Positions 52,190-63,182 are shown, counted from the stretch's first letter. The stretch is 64,000 nucleotides of DNA from Mycosphaerella arachidis (GCA_001297265.1 LIHB01000001.1:1311727-1375726); one strand, 5' to 3'. Numbers and translations: made by a program. The notes: generated by a model not told the origin, from the letters alone.

Positions 52190-53653
52190 TCACAAGAACT
52201 CGCCTAGTGCTTGAACGAAAGCGTCATGATTTTCCAGAAACGGGAGATGGCCTGCCTTCGGTATCGACTTGAAGGTCGTGTTGGCAATGCCAAACTTCTG
52301 CATGGCTTCTGGGATCTTGCCATCGCCTTCTCCAGCTATCAACAGGCCGGGAACCTTGATTTGATTCAACTTGGGCTTGAGGTCGTAGTCGCTCAGGGCC
52401 AATGTGTTCTGCTGGAAGCCTTCCACATTTGCTTGCTCTGCCATTGGAAGCACCTTCTTGGCGTTGGCAGATCCGTGATTCTCGGGGGTAAACCAACGCT
52501 CGACCGTGATCTTGGCCAGCTCGGGCATGCCTTTCGTCTTCGCCAGCTCGACTCGCTCTGCCCAAGCCTGGCTGTTCGCTGGGCTGGAAGCTACGTTGCA
52601 ATCGCACGCAACATACTTTTGCAGCATGTCAGGGTGGCGTATGGCGAAGTTGATGGCGGTCACTCCGCCCATACTGACGCCGATAACAGCATGGACCTTC
52701 TCCACATTGAGTCGCTGTAGCAGATATTCCAAGTCGTCCGCCAAGATATCGAAAGTAGTGTGATTGCTCTTCTCCGACTGCTTGGAATACCCACGGCTGT
52801 TGTATCGCAAGACCCGGTAGGACTTCCCGTTGACACCAGCGATCAGAGCCTTGGCTACTTCATCCCAGATATGTAGATTCGTCATGATGGAGTTCACGCA
52901 GGCAATGACTGGGTCGGCTGGGTTGCCCTCAAGCTGAAAGCGCAACTCAGCGTCGTCTGTCGTGATCACAGATGACGGAGGCTCCTCGAGCGCATCGAAT
53001 GTGTGGTAATGAGACCACGTCCTGGAGTCTCTCCATAGCGCTTTCGCAACCATCCTGTTTCGCCAGGGCGTCGAGGTGGCTGCCTGCCATTCCGCACCGT
53101 CCAAGCCATCCCGTTTGGAGAAGTCGTGCACCGCCAATATCTCGACTTGACCAGATGGTGGCATACCTTGTATGCCGCCTAGCTGCATTAAGAAGCGTCT
53201 CGTACGGAGCCAGCCGGGGACTTTAGAGAGCATATCGATGTGCTCCTCTTCGTACCACTTGTTGAATTCGTCCAGGTCTGCTTCGTTGACTCTCAATGAC
53301 ACAGCCCGGGTGACAGGCGGTGGGCCCCTATACTCGCCACGAGTTGAGATAAGGCTGTATATCTTGCGATCCAGTGATTCGAATGTGCTCATTACGGCCT
53401 TCTCTCGCAGCGATCGTTCTTCTCGCAGACGTGTGTAGATGCGCTTCTGCAGCCAGGACAGATCAGAAACATCGTACACAGCGGACCATTCCGGCTTCTG
53501 TTCATCTACAGCTTTGTATCTGTCTCCAGTCTGAATGAAAGGTAATCGAAGGCGCAAAGGCCCATGCTCGTTGTTGTACCAGTCGTGGAAGATAGCTTCG
53601 TCAGTGTTCCAGCCAGGCTGGATAGCAACAGCAAGATAACCAGGTCCTTCCAT
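52190..53653 (-). CDS. Fusion of two EthD-like ferredoxin-fold domains with an alpha/beta hydrolase
   Basis: Single exon, 487 residues, starting MEGPGYLAVAIQPGW. Two repeats of a dimeric alpha-beta barrel motif occur: AIFHDWYNNEHGPLRLRLPF at about 20-40 and EFNKWYEEEHIDMLSKVPGW at about 127-147, each with the WYxxEH core of EthD/REDY-like domains. From about residue 220 an alpha/beta hydrolase of the 3-oxoadipate enol-lactonase type follows: YRVLRYNSRGYS, nucleophile elbow IGVSMGGVTA, acid in IAGEGDGKIP, and histidine in AGHLPFLE. Such hydrolases open lactones or cleave C-C bonds in aromatic catabolism, and EthD-like domains often act in the same pathways. Use in degrading or making a polyketide or aromatic compound is inference. 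No targeting signal is seen. Confidence 0.85.
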   Translation of the reverse strand: MEGPGYLAVAIQPGWNTDEAIFHDWYNNEHGPLRLRLPFIQTGDRYKAVDEQKPEWSAVYDVSDLSWLQKRIYTRLREERSLREKAVMSTFESLDRKIYSLISTRGEYRGPPPVTRAVSLRVNEADLDEFNKWYEEEHIDMLSKVPGWLRTRRFLMQLGGIQGMPPSGQVEILAVHDFSKRDGLDGAEWQAATSTPWRNRMVAKALWRDSRTWSHYHTFDALEEPPSSVITTDDAELRFQLEGNPADPVIACVNSIMTNLHIWDEVAKALIAGVNGKSYRVLRYNSRGYSKQSEKSNHTTFDILADDLEYLLQRLNVEKVHAVIGVSMGGVTAINFAIRHPDMLQKYVACDCNVASSPANSQAWAERVELAKTKGMPELAKITVERWFTPENHGSANAKKVLPMAEQANVEGFQQNTLALSDYDLKPKLNQIKVPGLLIAGEGDGKIPEAMQKFGIANTTFKSIPKAGHLPFLENHDAFVQALGEFL

Positions 53654-54160
53654 GTTTGCAGTGAGTGTGGAAGAAGTTATGTTACATTTCCAAAATCATA
53701 ATGGAGTACTCACTGTCGTACTAAGCTTGCCGGACGAACCACCGGGACCGGAGAGCTTCGTCGGCATCTGCAGTCGGCGGCAGAGAGTTTAAGCAGAGTG
53801 ACGACTGCTAGCCAGGGATATGGCAGCTTCAGCTCTCTCGCTAAGTGCTAGCAGGTTCATAGTTTTAGACATTCGCGGTGTCCATGGACATGTTGCCCGT
53901 TACATGTCCTACGATGGAAGGGAATATTGGAAGAAGAGATGGAATTGCGACCTTGGCGGGCAATTTCAAGCATCCTGACAAATGTGGCTAGACCCGTCTC
54001 GCAACTGCCGCGATGACGTACATTGAAACGGCCAATGCTCGATGTTTCTCTGACATGTGAAACTCACTTCACTTCATCGATACTGCTTGCCAAGAAGTTG
54101 AAGGCCGTTGGTAACAGGAACAATCCCCTTTCGGCAACCCTCAATACCAAGCGTGTGACA
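53654..54160. other. Divergent region
   Basis: 507 bp between the hydrolase fusion and the 75-aa protein gene. Nothing recognised. Confidence 0.5.
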
Positions 54161-54450
54161 ATGTCTGCTCAAGCTCCAGCGTTCACAGCGCCTCCAAGCG
54201 ACAAGTACACTCCCTCTCAGGATCGCGGCCTCTTCCATCAAGAATACCAGAAGCATCAATCACACCATTACATGCGTACATATGGTGGCCAAGCACTCAA
54301 TGCCATGATGTGGGGGTTTGGAGCTACCCTGGGTGCCGATGCAGCCCAGGCGGTAGTTGGCGAAGCAAAGGTGCGACATCATACTGTGCTGTCATCGTAC
54401 TTTGCTTCGGCGCGATGCTAATCGAACATCAGGAATGGTGGCGGCACTAG
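54161..54450 (+). CDS. Small conserved-looking 75-aa protein
   Basis: Exons 54161-54370 and 54433-54450; the second exon codes only for EWWRH and the stop. The protein begins MSAQAPAFTAPPSDKYTPSQ and has a His/Gln-rich middle (HQEYQKHQSHHYMRTYGGQA), then a helix that may enter a membrane (LNAMMWGFGATLGADAAQAV). I recognise no domain. The 62-nt intron has GCTAAT upstream of its CAG acceptor and joins AAG|GAA in frame. Reading through the donor would give a longer, less protein-like end (VRHHTVLSSYF), so the spliced form is preferred. Confidence 0.68.
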
Positions 54451-55699
54451 ACACAAAAGCAGCATAAATGATCACTATAGATGGACACGACACGTGAGCA
54501 ACGAAGGCATGAAAGCGAGGGCATTGGGAGGAGCAACAGGACTACATGGTAGGAGTTCAGACGGATGGCAAGCTGCACATATTGACGAAGGTGATGTCGG
54601 TACGAGGCTGACGGGCATGTTAATGATGCGCTTTGGAACCCGTCGTTGAGTGTATAGAAGTGAACGGACACGGATCGCACGAACGTGAACGATTGCGGTG
54701 CTTACATAGATGTCGCGAACGACTGCGCACGATCTGAGACACGTACCTGCCTGCGCTCCATATTTCTCGCGCTCTTTCCTTCTTCTGACGAACCGTTCTA
54801 GGCAGACGCGCTCGGGACAAGCAACTGCAGGACTTCGACCACCGAACAGCTCTCTAACCAAAGCCTCTCACCCTCACCACCGCGGGACGCGTTTCACCAC
54901 GGCGAGGACACAGCTATGCCACAGGTCAGCGAGGTGCTCTCGCACAGCACGGATTACTGACCTCCATATGCGAGTGCATCTCGAGCGCCGATGTCGCCAA
55001 CCTCGCGGCGAAGTGCAGCGAACACCGAAGTTACATCACTGACTCTGTGACAGGACACCGCTTGCGACTGTGGTGCCGTAGCGCAACCAACGATAGAGGG
55101 CTGTCGCACTTGCAACCGAGCGCTTGGCTGGTGCCTCCGGCGGACAGACACGAGACGACAGAAGATCCTCAACCAGCTAGGATTTCAGTCTGAGAGGAAG
55201 GGGGTATTGTCTCAACTCGGATGAACGCCCTGCACAGGTATATCGACGCAAGGGGCACGAAGCGATCGCCAAGGTAATCATTGGAGCTGCCGCCTACTGT
55301 CGTCTACAAGCGACTTCCAGCCTGCGACAAATCGTAGCAACGGCCTTGAGGTGGCCACTAGCGTGTCGCATGAGCGGCGAAGCTCTACGAGGAGTCGGCA
55401 TTGTCTAGGCGCGGCTGTCTGGCTTCATGTCAGATGGCTCAGCAATATCGCTTCGAAATGCAATGCGATTACTACGAACGCAGCACATTCTGTAGAGCAT
55501 CTTTACCAGAGTAACCTGTTTCCACTCCACCTGATGATACCGGGGGAAAGTTGAGGCATCCGATTCATTCACACCCAAATCCGAGCGTAAGCGGAGCAAT
55601 GACGAACATACGAAGCAGAGATATCAAGCCAGCGCTAAAACCGTCGCTGCTATCAGTCTGTCAAGAGAATTTGCCACCATCAATATGACTGTCGCTCTC
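54451..55699. other. 1.25-kb intergenic region
   Basis: Between the 75-aa protein gene and the CK2 beta 3' end. Frames at 54475-55172 are Arg/Ser-rich on both strands and are judged non-coding. No RNA gene recognised. Confidence 0.45.
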
Positions 55700-57031
55700 T
55701 CAACCACCGTCGCCAACCCTCACAGCACTTCTCGTTTCCCCATTCACCATACCGCCCGCATCCGTCTGATGGTGCCGCTGTTTTCTAAGACTGCCACCAC
55801 TCGGCTTCCTCCTTTGCGCCACTTCCTGCACCTGCTGCCCATTGCTCCTGATTGCTGCCGAGGAGGAAGCATCCATATCCTGGTCCTCTACCTCTCCATC
55901 GTCGATTTCTTCGTTATCATCGGCCATTTCCGAATCGGCAAGCTCTGGTTCTGCCGCCGCTGCAGCAGCTGCTGCGTCGTTCATCATTGCTGCCTGGTTT
56001 TGTGCCCATATCGCACACTCGTCAAGGTCGTTGACGTCCTCGGGTCGTTCTCGTAGCCACTTCATTCGAGGTCCTGTTTTGGCGATTTCACTCACCCGGA
56101 AGCCGTAGATTCGCGGTTCGTAGATGTTGCCTTTGCCTAGGCCTGGTGCAAGGTTTCGGGGCGCGACTCCGTTGATCTGATCGGGTTGCTTGGGTAGAGC
56201 GGTGTTCTCACCCAGCGGCGGAAGTGGGACGCCAGGTTGTTGCGATGTTAATGAGGATGAGAGGGATCCGCGGGATGTTTTGTCTATGCTGCTGTTTTGC
56301 GCGGCAGTGCTGCCGGAGAGTGGTGATGATGCCGAGACGGTTGGTTCAAGCTGCTGTAGTGCGGGTTTCCGGCCGCCCACGTCCAGCTCCGGAAAGGTCA
56401 TGAAGAAGAGGCAGCCAAAGGTTGTCCCAAAGAATGCCCCGTCCACGGTTTGGAAGCGGCTGTTGGGCGGACTGTACACGTCTAGACAGCTGGGGCAGAA
56501 AAGCTTCACTGTCTCCTGGCCGGGTATATCTGAGCATCCTACAGGTAGCACCTTTGCGCCGTAGCAGAAGACGCGAGGGCAATGTCCAAAATGGCCAAGC
56601 TCGTACTTCTCGGCCATCTGCTGAATCCCAGGCCTACTTGTGATGAACCTTTGATGTATCAGTCCGTACAGCATCTCTGCCGAGCTCTCGATCACGCTCA
56701 GATCACTAGCCATTCTTAAGTGCCTCCGTTCCGCGGCGGCTGCGGCTGCGTCTGCTGCTCTTCTGTAGCCACCGCGCACACCGTCCTGCATCTCATCCTC
56801 GTCCTCGTCTTCATCTTCCTCCTCTTCCTCCTCTTCCTCGCTTGCATCCTCAGGCTCCACGTCCAGAATCATTTCGAGCGCCTCCTTGTACATGGGCACC
56901 TGACTCTGCAGCCCGGTAAGGTTGAAGTCATCCTCTATGAAATCCTCGGATACCTCTGCGAAGTACTCATGGCCCACAAGTGAGCAGAAGGCAGAGATCC
57001 AGCTTTCAGGCGCTTGGCTAGAGGAAGACAT
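55700..57031 (-). CDS. ckb1: Casein kinase II regulatory (beta) subunit
   Basis: Single exon, 443 residues from the ATG at 57031. The CK2-beta body is clear: SWISAFCSLVGHEYFAEVSE, DFIEDDFNLTGL, the zinc finger C-x4-C (CPRVFC) and C-x2-C (CPSC) needed for dimerisation, RPGIQQMAEKYELGHFGHC, and DGAFFGTTFGCLFF. A Glu/Asp run (about 66-80) with an Ala-rich stretch interrupts the N-terminal part. A Ser-rich insert separates LFFMTFPEL from IYEPRIYGFRVSE. A long acidic and Ala-rich tail extends past the usual end. CK2 beta binds and tunes the catalytic alpha subunits. Animal subunits are about 215 residues, so this is a lengthened fungal version. The 8 codons upstream have no ATG. Confidence 0.96.
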   Translation of the reverse strand: MSSSSQAPESWISAFCSLVGHEYFAEVSEDFIEDDFNLTGLQSQVPMYKEALEMILDVEPEDASEEEEEEEEDEDEDEDEMQDGVRGGYRRAADAAAAAAERRHLRMASDLSVIESSAEMLYGLIHQRFITSRPGIQQMAEKYELGHFGHCPRVFCYGAKVLPVGCSDIPGQETVKLFCPSCLDVYSPPNSRFQTVDGAFFGTTFGCLFFMTFPELDVGGRKPALQQLEPTVSASSPLSGSTAAQNSSIDKTSRGSLSSSLTSQQPGVPLPPLGENTALPKQPDQINGVAPRNLAPGLGKGNIYEPRIYGFRVSEIAKTGPRMKWLRERPEDVNDLDECAIWAQNQAAMMNDAAAAAAAAEPELADSEMADDNEEIDDGEVEDQDMDASSSAAIRSNGQQVQEVAQRRKPSGGSLRKQRHHQTDAGGMVNGETRSAVRVGDGG

Positions 57032-58003
57032 GGTGTCCAGATCGTCGAGAGCCACGTGGTGAATGGTACACGCCTTATCGAATGCAGCACTGAGGCCGCG
57101 GTCGTGTAGTTCTGGTCGGATCAGCGCCTCGCCACGAGGTCGTGGGGATGAAGAGCCGCGGCGGTGGCCGGTGTGAATGGTCGGTGACGACGAAGACGGG
57201 TTGCTAGTAGTCGTTAGGCAGGCCTCGTCACCAAAGTGGGAGTCGGCCAGTTTCGCGGGTGGGATGCTGCTACCGGCTGTTGTTACTCTCGATGTCGGTG
57301 TTGCTACGTCCGTCGGCGGTGGTGAAGGTGATGCACAGTGCCGATTCTGCTGGTTGCTGGCGGCGTATGTGTGCTTCGGGTGCTATTGGGCGGCCTCGGG
57401 AGATCACGTACGTATTCTTCCCTCTCGCAGCCCGAAGAGACGGCGCATCTGTCGCCTTATGCTGTCGACATGTACAATACCAAGATGCCCTCACTGTCCA
57501 TGCGCATGCTCTGCGTCTCTGCTGTATGGTGCTGTCGAGTCTGCGCGCAAAGTCATCACATGCACATGCGTCAAATGTGGACCGGCCTTCCTTGCTCGTG
57601 GCGCCCCACTGTCTCCGTCTCTTGACCAGAGGTCGCTGTTGTGTACACTTCTCAATGCAATCCACGAGGCATCTGGCAGGTGTGGACGATATGGCGTCAA
57701 CCGCGAAAAGCAATCTCAGCAATCGACCAGTGCGGCGGCTACCTCCTAAGGTGTTTCTCGAGGTGGAAGGGCCCAACAAAACTCCGCTGGAGGGGCACAA
57801 ATCCACGCGCGAGGGGGATGTCGAGACCACCGCGGCTGAACATCGCATCGCGAAAGATGTCGGCATCAACGCTCTACTACATCTCCCCAAGTCTGGAAAC
57901 TGGTCGACGTATGACAAAATTCACCACTGAGGAGCGCTTCATCGGGATGCTTCTCCAAAGCAGTCCGGCAACACCTCGACAGCCCTGTATACCACTTATC
58001 TAA
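57032..58003. other. Region between ckb1 start and the GH1 gene end
   Basis: 972 bp. Two long overlapping frames on opposite strands (plus 57259-57930, minus 57270-57917) have odd Arg/Cys/His-rich translations and no family match. They are taken as chance frames in GC-rich DNA. Confidence 0.45.
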
Positions 58004-60137
58004 CTACAAGCCTCGACTGCCCGTAGACTGTCCGCCCTCTTCAGAGTCTACGTACTCGTGAAAGAAGTCCACAAAATCGAATATGCTACGCTTATAAGAC
58101 CTCGTAAAATCCCCATTGGTCCTGTTCACATGCTGCAGACCATACTGCTGGTAATACTGTCATGCGTCAGCGTAGCCAAGTCCGTATTCACGTTGGGTCA
58201 TCTTACAGACGTAAACTCATCGTTGTCCACGAAGCTCCAAGCCAGTGCACCGATGACGTTGACCCCATCTTCGTATATGCTCTTGAGAGTCTCTCGCAAG
58301 AACCATTGGTAGTACAGCGTCCGCTCCAAATCGTACTGCTGAGCGACCAGGGTCTTGGCATTCTCCATGAAGGGGTTGAAGCCGAACTCGGCGATGAGAA
58401 TGCCTTTTGGTCTGTACGTGTTCCAGACGAATCCGAGTTGCTGTCGGACGTACTGAGGCGCGATGTAGGCGTACGCGTAACTTCCTGTATAGCAATCAGA
58501 ATCTGTACACATTGCGGTCGCGAGGTATCTTCCGCCTACCTTGTCCGTTCAACCAGCCATCTTGTTGCACATTGGTATTGACCACGCACGTCGGCCAGAG
58601 TGGGTGGCTGATGTTGCTGGCACAGGCGTCTATACCGCCTTCAGGGCTTGTTGCGAAACCTGTAGTGTAAGGATCAGAACTCCAGAAGTCCGATGTTCCG
58701 TTGATATAGGAGAGCTCATCTGCGGTCAATGCCGTGAGATTGATGCCTGTTGTGTTGAGCACTTCGGTCGGGTACTGGAGTCCGAGGAAGATGGGGTTGC
58801 TCATGATGCCAAGAATGTAGTCTTGATATCTCAAAGCTGCTCTGGTGTCGTCTGGGTTCGTACTGTCAAGGGGCACGGCAAGGTTGTTGGCGAACTTGAT
58901 CGTGACAAGTCCTGTGCCCTTCAATACCTCCTTATACCAATGATAGACCTTCGCATGACCCATCAAGATGTGAGGCACGGCGTAGTAGTCGGTTCCGAAG
59001 CCGATATTAGGCTCATTCAGTGTAACCCAATGAGATACCCGGTCACCGTAACGGGTCATGACTTCTTTAGCATAGTACAAGAACGCATCGGCGAAGCGAG
59101 GGTCCTGGTCTATACCAAATCAGCAGCCACCTCTCCGCCCGCATTCCGACACCACTTACAGGTCAAGTTGAGCGGAGCATCAACGTGCGAAAGCGTAACG
59201 ATTGGTCTGATGCCATACTCGATGCAGGTATTGATCAAGTCATCGTAGTGATCGAGGCCAGCAGTGTTGATCGGGCTACCAACTTCACCAAAGGGCACAA
59301 TCCGTGTCCATGAGATGGAGAAGGAATAATTGGGGATCCCAATGGCGGCGAGCCGAGCAATGTCTTGCTTGTAGAGATAGTAATTCATGTCAGCCACTTC
59401 AGCGTTCGCATAGCCTTCTGTGTTTGGTAGTGCTCCGTTTACATCAAGACCGCTTGGACCTCTGCCAGCCTCTGTCAGTCCGCCTTCAATCTGGAATGCA
59501 CTACCAGCGACACCCCAGAGGAAGTCATGGGGAAGCTTGTAGCAGTCAAGGCATGTATTCGCCTGCTGTGGACATGGAGTGTACAGTGCTGGAGGAAATA
59601 CCAGCTCACCGCTCGCTACGGGAGTTGGAGTCGCAGTGGTGGTGAAAGGAACGCTCGTGTTGTAGCTTAACGGGCTCCACAGTCGAGCATAGGCGCCTTG
59701 ACCATACTGGCCGTCTTGGAGCCCTGTGAGGTTGCGGTTGAGGGAGTAAGTAGTGTAGGTTGCATTTGCCGGAAGAAGAGTCGAAACCTGGCTGAACGGC
59801 GGCGCAAAAGAGCTGGTGATAGTCAATGGCGCAGGAACCGCTGTGGCGTATCGTGTTGAGGTCAGAGCAGTATACGAAAACTGGACGTAGTTCGTTGTAC
59901 GTGTAGCAGAGCATGTCGCGGGAGTCTTTTGCTGTTAGCTGGATCTTGAGATCGTTGAGCAGTTCAGTGTACCAATGCGGTTGGTTCGGCCGTTGACACA
60001 GGCGCGCATATGCTATTCGATTCCTGTGATTGATGGTAGCCGGGAGCACTACCTCGTCGACCAGGCGTCCATGCAAAAGCTGGAGGGAGCAACAAAAAAA
60101 CAGTCCACGCTGCTAACGAAAGCATATTTCCAGTCAT
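58004..60137 (-). CDS. Secreted glycoside hydrolase family 1 (beta-glucosidase-like) with N-terminal extension
   Basis: Five exons: 60137-60000 (5' junction uncertain), 59931-59160, 59109-58540, 58484-58207, 58156-58004; about 636 residues. Exon 1 has a signal peptide (MTGNMLSLAAWTVFLLLPPA). An extension of about 170 residues with Thr-rich and Asn-glycosylation sites precedes the barrel: LPHDFLWGVAGSAFQIEGGL, YSFSISWTRIVPFG, acid/base Glu in VTLNEPNIGFG, and nucleophile Glu in LIAEFGFNPF. The C-terminus runs ALAWSFVDNDEFTS, then YYQQYGLQHVNRTNGDFTRS. GH1 enzymes hydrolyse beta-glucosides outside the cell. Introns 2-4 are firm. For exon 1 the donor could be GTGTCA (60000|59999) or GTACAC (59973|59972); both keep frame. 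Confidence 0.88.
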
Positions 60138-60589
60138 GATAGGGAAGTAGTCTCGATGAGGGTTGCTATTTTCCTACCTGCGAGTCCTTCAGCCTCATGA
60201 GGAGGGCTCAAATGTCTGTGAGGCAGTGAGGAGTACATAGCGATCGTGTCGCATCCGATCGTATCCATCGCCGTCAAAGAGCCGGCACAAGACGCAATGT
60301 CACTGCATGGCATTCAGGTACGGCATGGCTAGTAAGACGAAGAGGGAGGGGAAAGCTTGACACGCCCGGGCAACGTTACACCGAGACCGCTGAGGCATTC
60401 ATGCATGAGGCTCTCGCTGAAGGTGCTTAAGCCGAAGCTTAATGACTGGAGCTTTTCCCCCATGATGACGATTGTGGCGCGTTAGTCAACACCAAAAATC
60501 CAGAGCAAAGTGTGGCTGCTGTGGCATAAATTTGTGCCGCATCTAGCAATTGGCTGACGATCTGCGGCCGTGGTGTATTTGCGGTCAAC
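60138..60589. other. Divergent region between the GH1 and SDR genes
   Basis: 452 bp with two promoters. No motif stands out. Confidence 0.5.
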
Positions 60590-61615
60590 ATGTTCGAATG
60601 GTTTTTCGGAAAGAAGTTCAACCCTGAACAGGACATCCCAAGTCTCGCGGGAAAAGTGGTACTGATCACAGGAGGTCTGTCCCTTGATAGCAAGCACGTT
60701 GCTGTGCTTTGCTAACAACATTGCAGGCAATACTGGACTTGGTAAGGAGACCGTGAAGCAACTGGCAAAGCATGATCCAAAAGAAATCTTTCTTGCAGCT
60801 CGAACTCCCTCCAAAGCCGCAGCTGCGATCTCAGAGATCCAACAGGCTGTACCAAATGGCAAAGTGTCGTTCATCCACATGGATCTGACGTCCTTCGAGT
60901 CCATCAAGAAGGCCGCGGAGGACTTCAAGTCAAGATCAGACAGGCTCGACATTCTGATCAATAATGCGTATGTGCAGAGGTTCATTCTTGATCTCGTGCT
61001 TGCTGACACAATTCAAGGGGTATTATGGCAGTCCCATACTCCAAGACCAAGGAGGGATACGAGATCCAGTTCGGGACCAACCATATGGGCCACGCACTTC
61101 TCACCAAATTGCTGCTGCCGACGCTGCTCAAGACTGCCGAGCAACCCAATTCTGATGTGCGTATTGTCAACGTCAGTTCAGAAGGTCACAATCTGGCTCC
61201 GGGAATCATATATGACCAGGATCGCCTCGAGAAGTACCACACTTTCAGGAGATACGGTCAGTCCAAGCTAGCGAACATCCTACATGCGAGAGAGCTGCAA
61301 AGGCGGTACCCTTCGATTACTGCGACTAGTCTGCACCCTGGTGTAATAATGACAGATCTTTATGTGGCGCAGAAAAGGAATCCATTGATGCGACTCTGCT
61401 TGGCCCTGATCAACCCCTTCCTGATGGATGTCCCCGGTGGCGCAAAGAATCAGCTGTGGGCGGCTACAGCACCTAAGGAGGAAGTCGGGAAGTCGCATTA
61501 CTGGAAGCCTGTGGGCATTGCTTCAGGTGGCAGCTTTTGGTTGGCGCAGAAGCTACAAGTGGCGAAGGAGCTGTGGGAGTGGACCGAAAGGGAGCTCCAG
61601 AAGTGGGAGAAGTGA
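60590..61615 (+). CDS. Short-chain dehydrogenase (retinol-dehydrogenase/WW-oxidoreductase-like)
   Basis: Exons 60590-60674, 60727-60967 and 61018-61615; 307 residues. It starts MFEWFFGKKFNPEQDIPSLA. The cofactor motif ITGGNTGLGKE is rebuilt across intron 1, then FLAARTPSKA, HMDLTSFESIKKA, ILINNAGIMAVPYS across intron 2, GTNHMGHALLTKLL, IVNVSSEGHN, and the active site YGQSK (Tyr-x3-Lys). The protein ends with a helix KELWEWTERELQKWEK. This layout is common in fungal SDRs similar to RDH11-14, which reduce or oxidise hydrophobic alcohols with NADP(H). The substrate is unknown. Both introns are 50-52 nt, and intron 1 has GCTAAC before its acceptor. Confidence 0.92.
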
Positions 61616-62085
61616 TTCTCAGTGCATCATATAAAACGGAGAAGATGAACCGATTGCTTGACCTAGACAGATGTATACATAATGTTTCATGAAGACCACT
61701 TGAGGGGACCTCCAAGCGTTGTCTCGAGCGATTCCAGGCTTCCTCCCGTGAAGTCACATGTTGACGGATCTGATGCCGTGTCCGTCGAACATGGTAGACA
61801 TTGCATGTGAGTCGCGTGGCCTGTCAATGTGAATGAAGCAGTCAGCGCTTTCCTTCGTGACCAGCAGTCAGCTCGCCTCGCCAAGCCTTGATTGAAAGAA
61901 TCCCGCACCTCGGGAGTTGCCGAGTGAAGCGGCATGAGCAGAACACACGACCTACAGCCTCGCCCACAGCACCTGAACCAATTTCCTCATCCCTTAATTG
62001 ACTGTCGAGGAAACTGCTGGCCTAGCAGACAGCAATTGAGGCAGTTCCGCACAGTTTTACACCCAATCCCTCTCCCACCGCCATC
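61616..62085. other. Spacer between the SDR and NAC beta genes
   Basis: 470 bp between genes on the same strand. Nothing recognised apart from expected UTRs and promoter. Confidence 0.5.
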
Positions 62086-62806
62086 ATGGATCACGAGAAG
62101 TTGCAGCGCATGCAAAATGCCGTCCGCATTGGTATGTTATCACATCTACGCCAATCAACTACGCAGAGCACTCACTAACAAATCTGTAGGGTAAGTACAA
62201 TATGTCGCCTCCCTTCACCCCACGAGTTCGCCGGCACCGGGTCAGAAACGAGCTGGAAACGAGCATCTCATGCATTGAGAGTCTGGCCGAGTACATGGAG
62301 ATATCAGTCTGACATTTGTTTCAACAGAGGCAAGGGCACACCAAGGAGAAAGGTCAAGAAGGTCCACAAAAGCTCCGGCACCGACGACAAGAAGCTGCAG
62401 ACCACTCTCAAGAAGATGAACGTGCAGCCAATCCAGGCCATCGAGGAAGTGAACATGTTCAAGGCCGATGGCAACGTCATTCACTTCTCCGCGCCAAAAG
62501 GTGAGTTTGACGAGGTACTGGGCGGTGAAAAATGCACAGGCTAAGCACACCACAGTCCACGCATCCGTCCCAGCCAACACTTTCGCCATCTACGGCAACG
62601 GCGAGGACAAGGAGCTGACCGAGCTCGTGCCCGGCATCCTTAACCAGCTCGGCCCAGACTCGTTAGCTTCGCTCCGAAAGCTGGCGGAGAGCTACCAGAG
62701 CCTCCAAAAGGGCGCCGAGGGCGAGGAGAAGAAGGACGATGACGACGATGAGATACCTGACCTCGTAGAGGGCGAGAACTTCGAGAGCAAGGGCGATGTC
62801 GAGTAA
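62086..62806 (+). CDS. egd1: Nascent polypeptide-associated complex subunit beta (EGD1/BTF3)
   Basis: Exons 62086-62131, 62190 (one nucleotide), 62328-62500 and 62556-62806; 156 residues. It starts MDHEKLQRMQNAVRI, continues GGKGTPRRKVKKVHKSSG (the ribosome-binding basic motif), then the NAC domain LQTTLKKMNVQPIQAIEEVN, MFKADGNVIHF, and after the last intron VHASVPANTFAIYG, ELVPGILNQLGPDSLASLRK, with an acidic end. NAC binds ribosomes at the tunnel exit and shields nascent chains. The family-invariant Ile-Gly-Gly-Lys-Gly-Thr is obtained only if a single G at 62190 is kept between CTGTAG and GTAAGT. The alternative is a single intron ending CAGAG, which would lose one Gly. Confidence 0.93.
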
Positions 62807-63182
62807 GCGCGATAACTCAGAAAGGAGAGACTGCGAAAAAGGCACAATCACGCTTCGCAACGAAGGCGACGCGGCGGGCATGCATTGGTCAGGGCTCAAA
62901 AAGCTAGGTTGTGCCACCTCAATTTGAGCCTGGAATGGCATTTCTGGCAGGCCATGAGCTTGCGGATGTGTACATGCTTGATAGCCTGTATATTAGTCCC
63001 GCGGCATGAGATAAGGCTTCCAAGATGAACTTCACAGGAGAACCATTTCCAACCCCATAAACGCCACTGTGAAGCATGAAAGGGTTCGGCTGTAAAAACT
63101 CTATGCGGTGTTTAATCAACCTCTCCGTATGTATAACCATGCCTTCATGGTGCTTACACTCTATGCACACAACAATTAAACC
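62807..63182. other. Convergent region between NAC beta and the ABC transporter
   Basis: 376 bp of 3' UTR sequence. Nothing else seen. Confidence 0.55.

Noticed and set aside
54710..55172. Overlapping frames on both strands near 55 kb
   Set aside because: Some short stretches look protein-like (ICECISSADVANLAAKC), but no start, stop and splice set gives a coherent gene.
57259..57930. 223-codon plus frame and 215-codon minus frame covering the same DNA
   Set aside because: Both translations are Arg/Cys/His-rich, match nothing, and overlap almost fully on opposite strands. At most one could be real and neither has supporting features.
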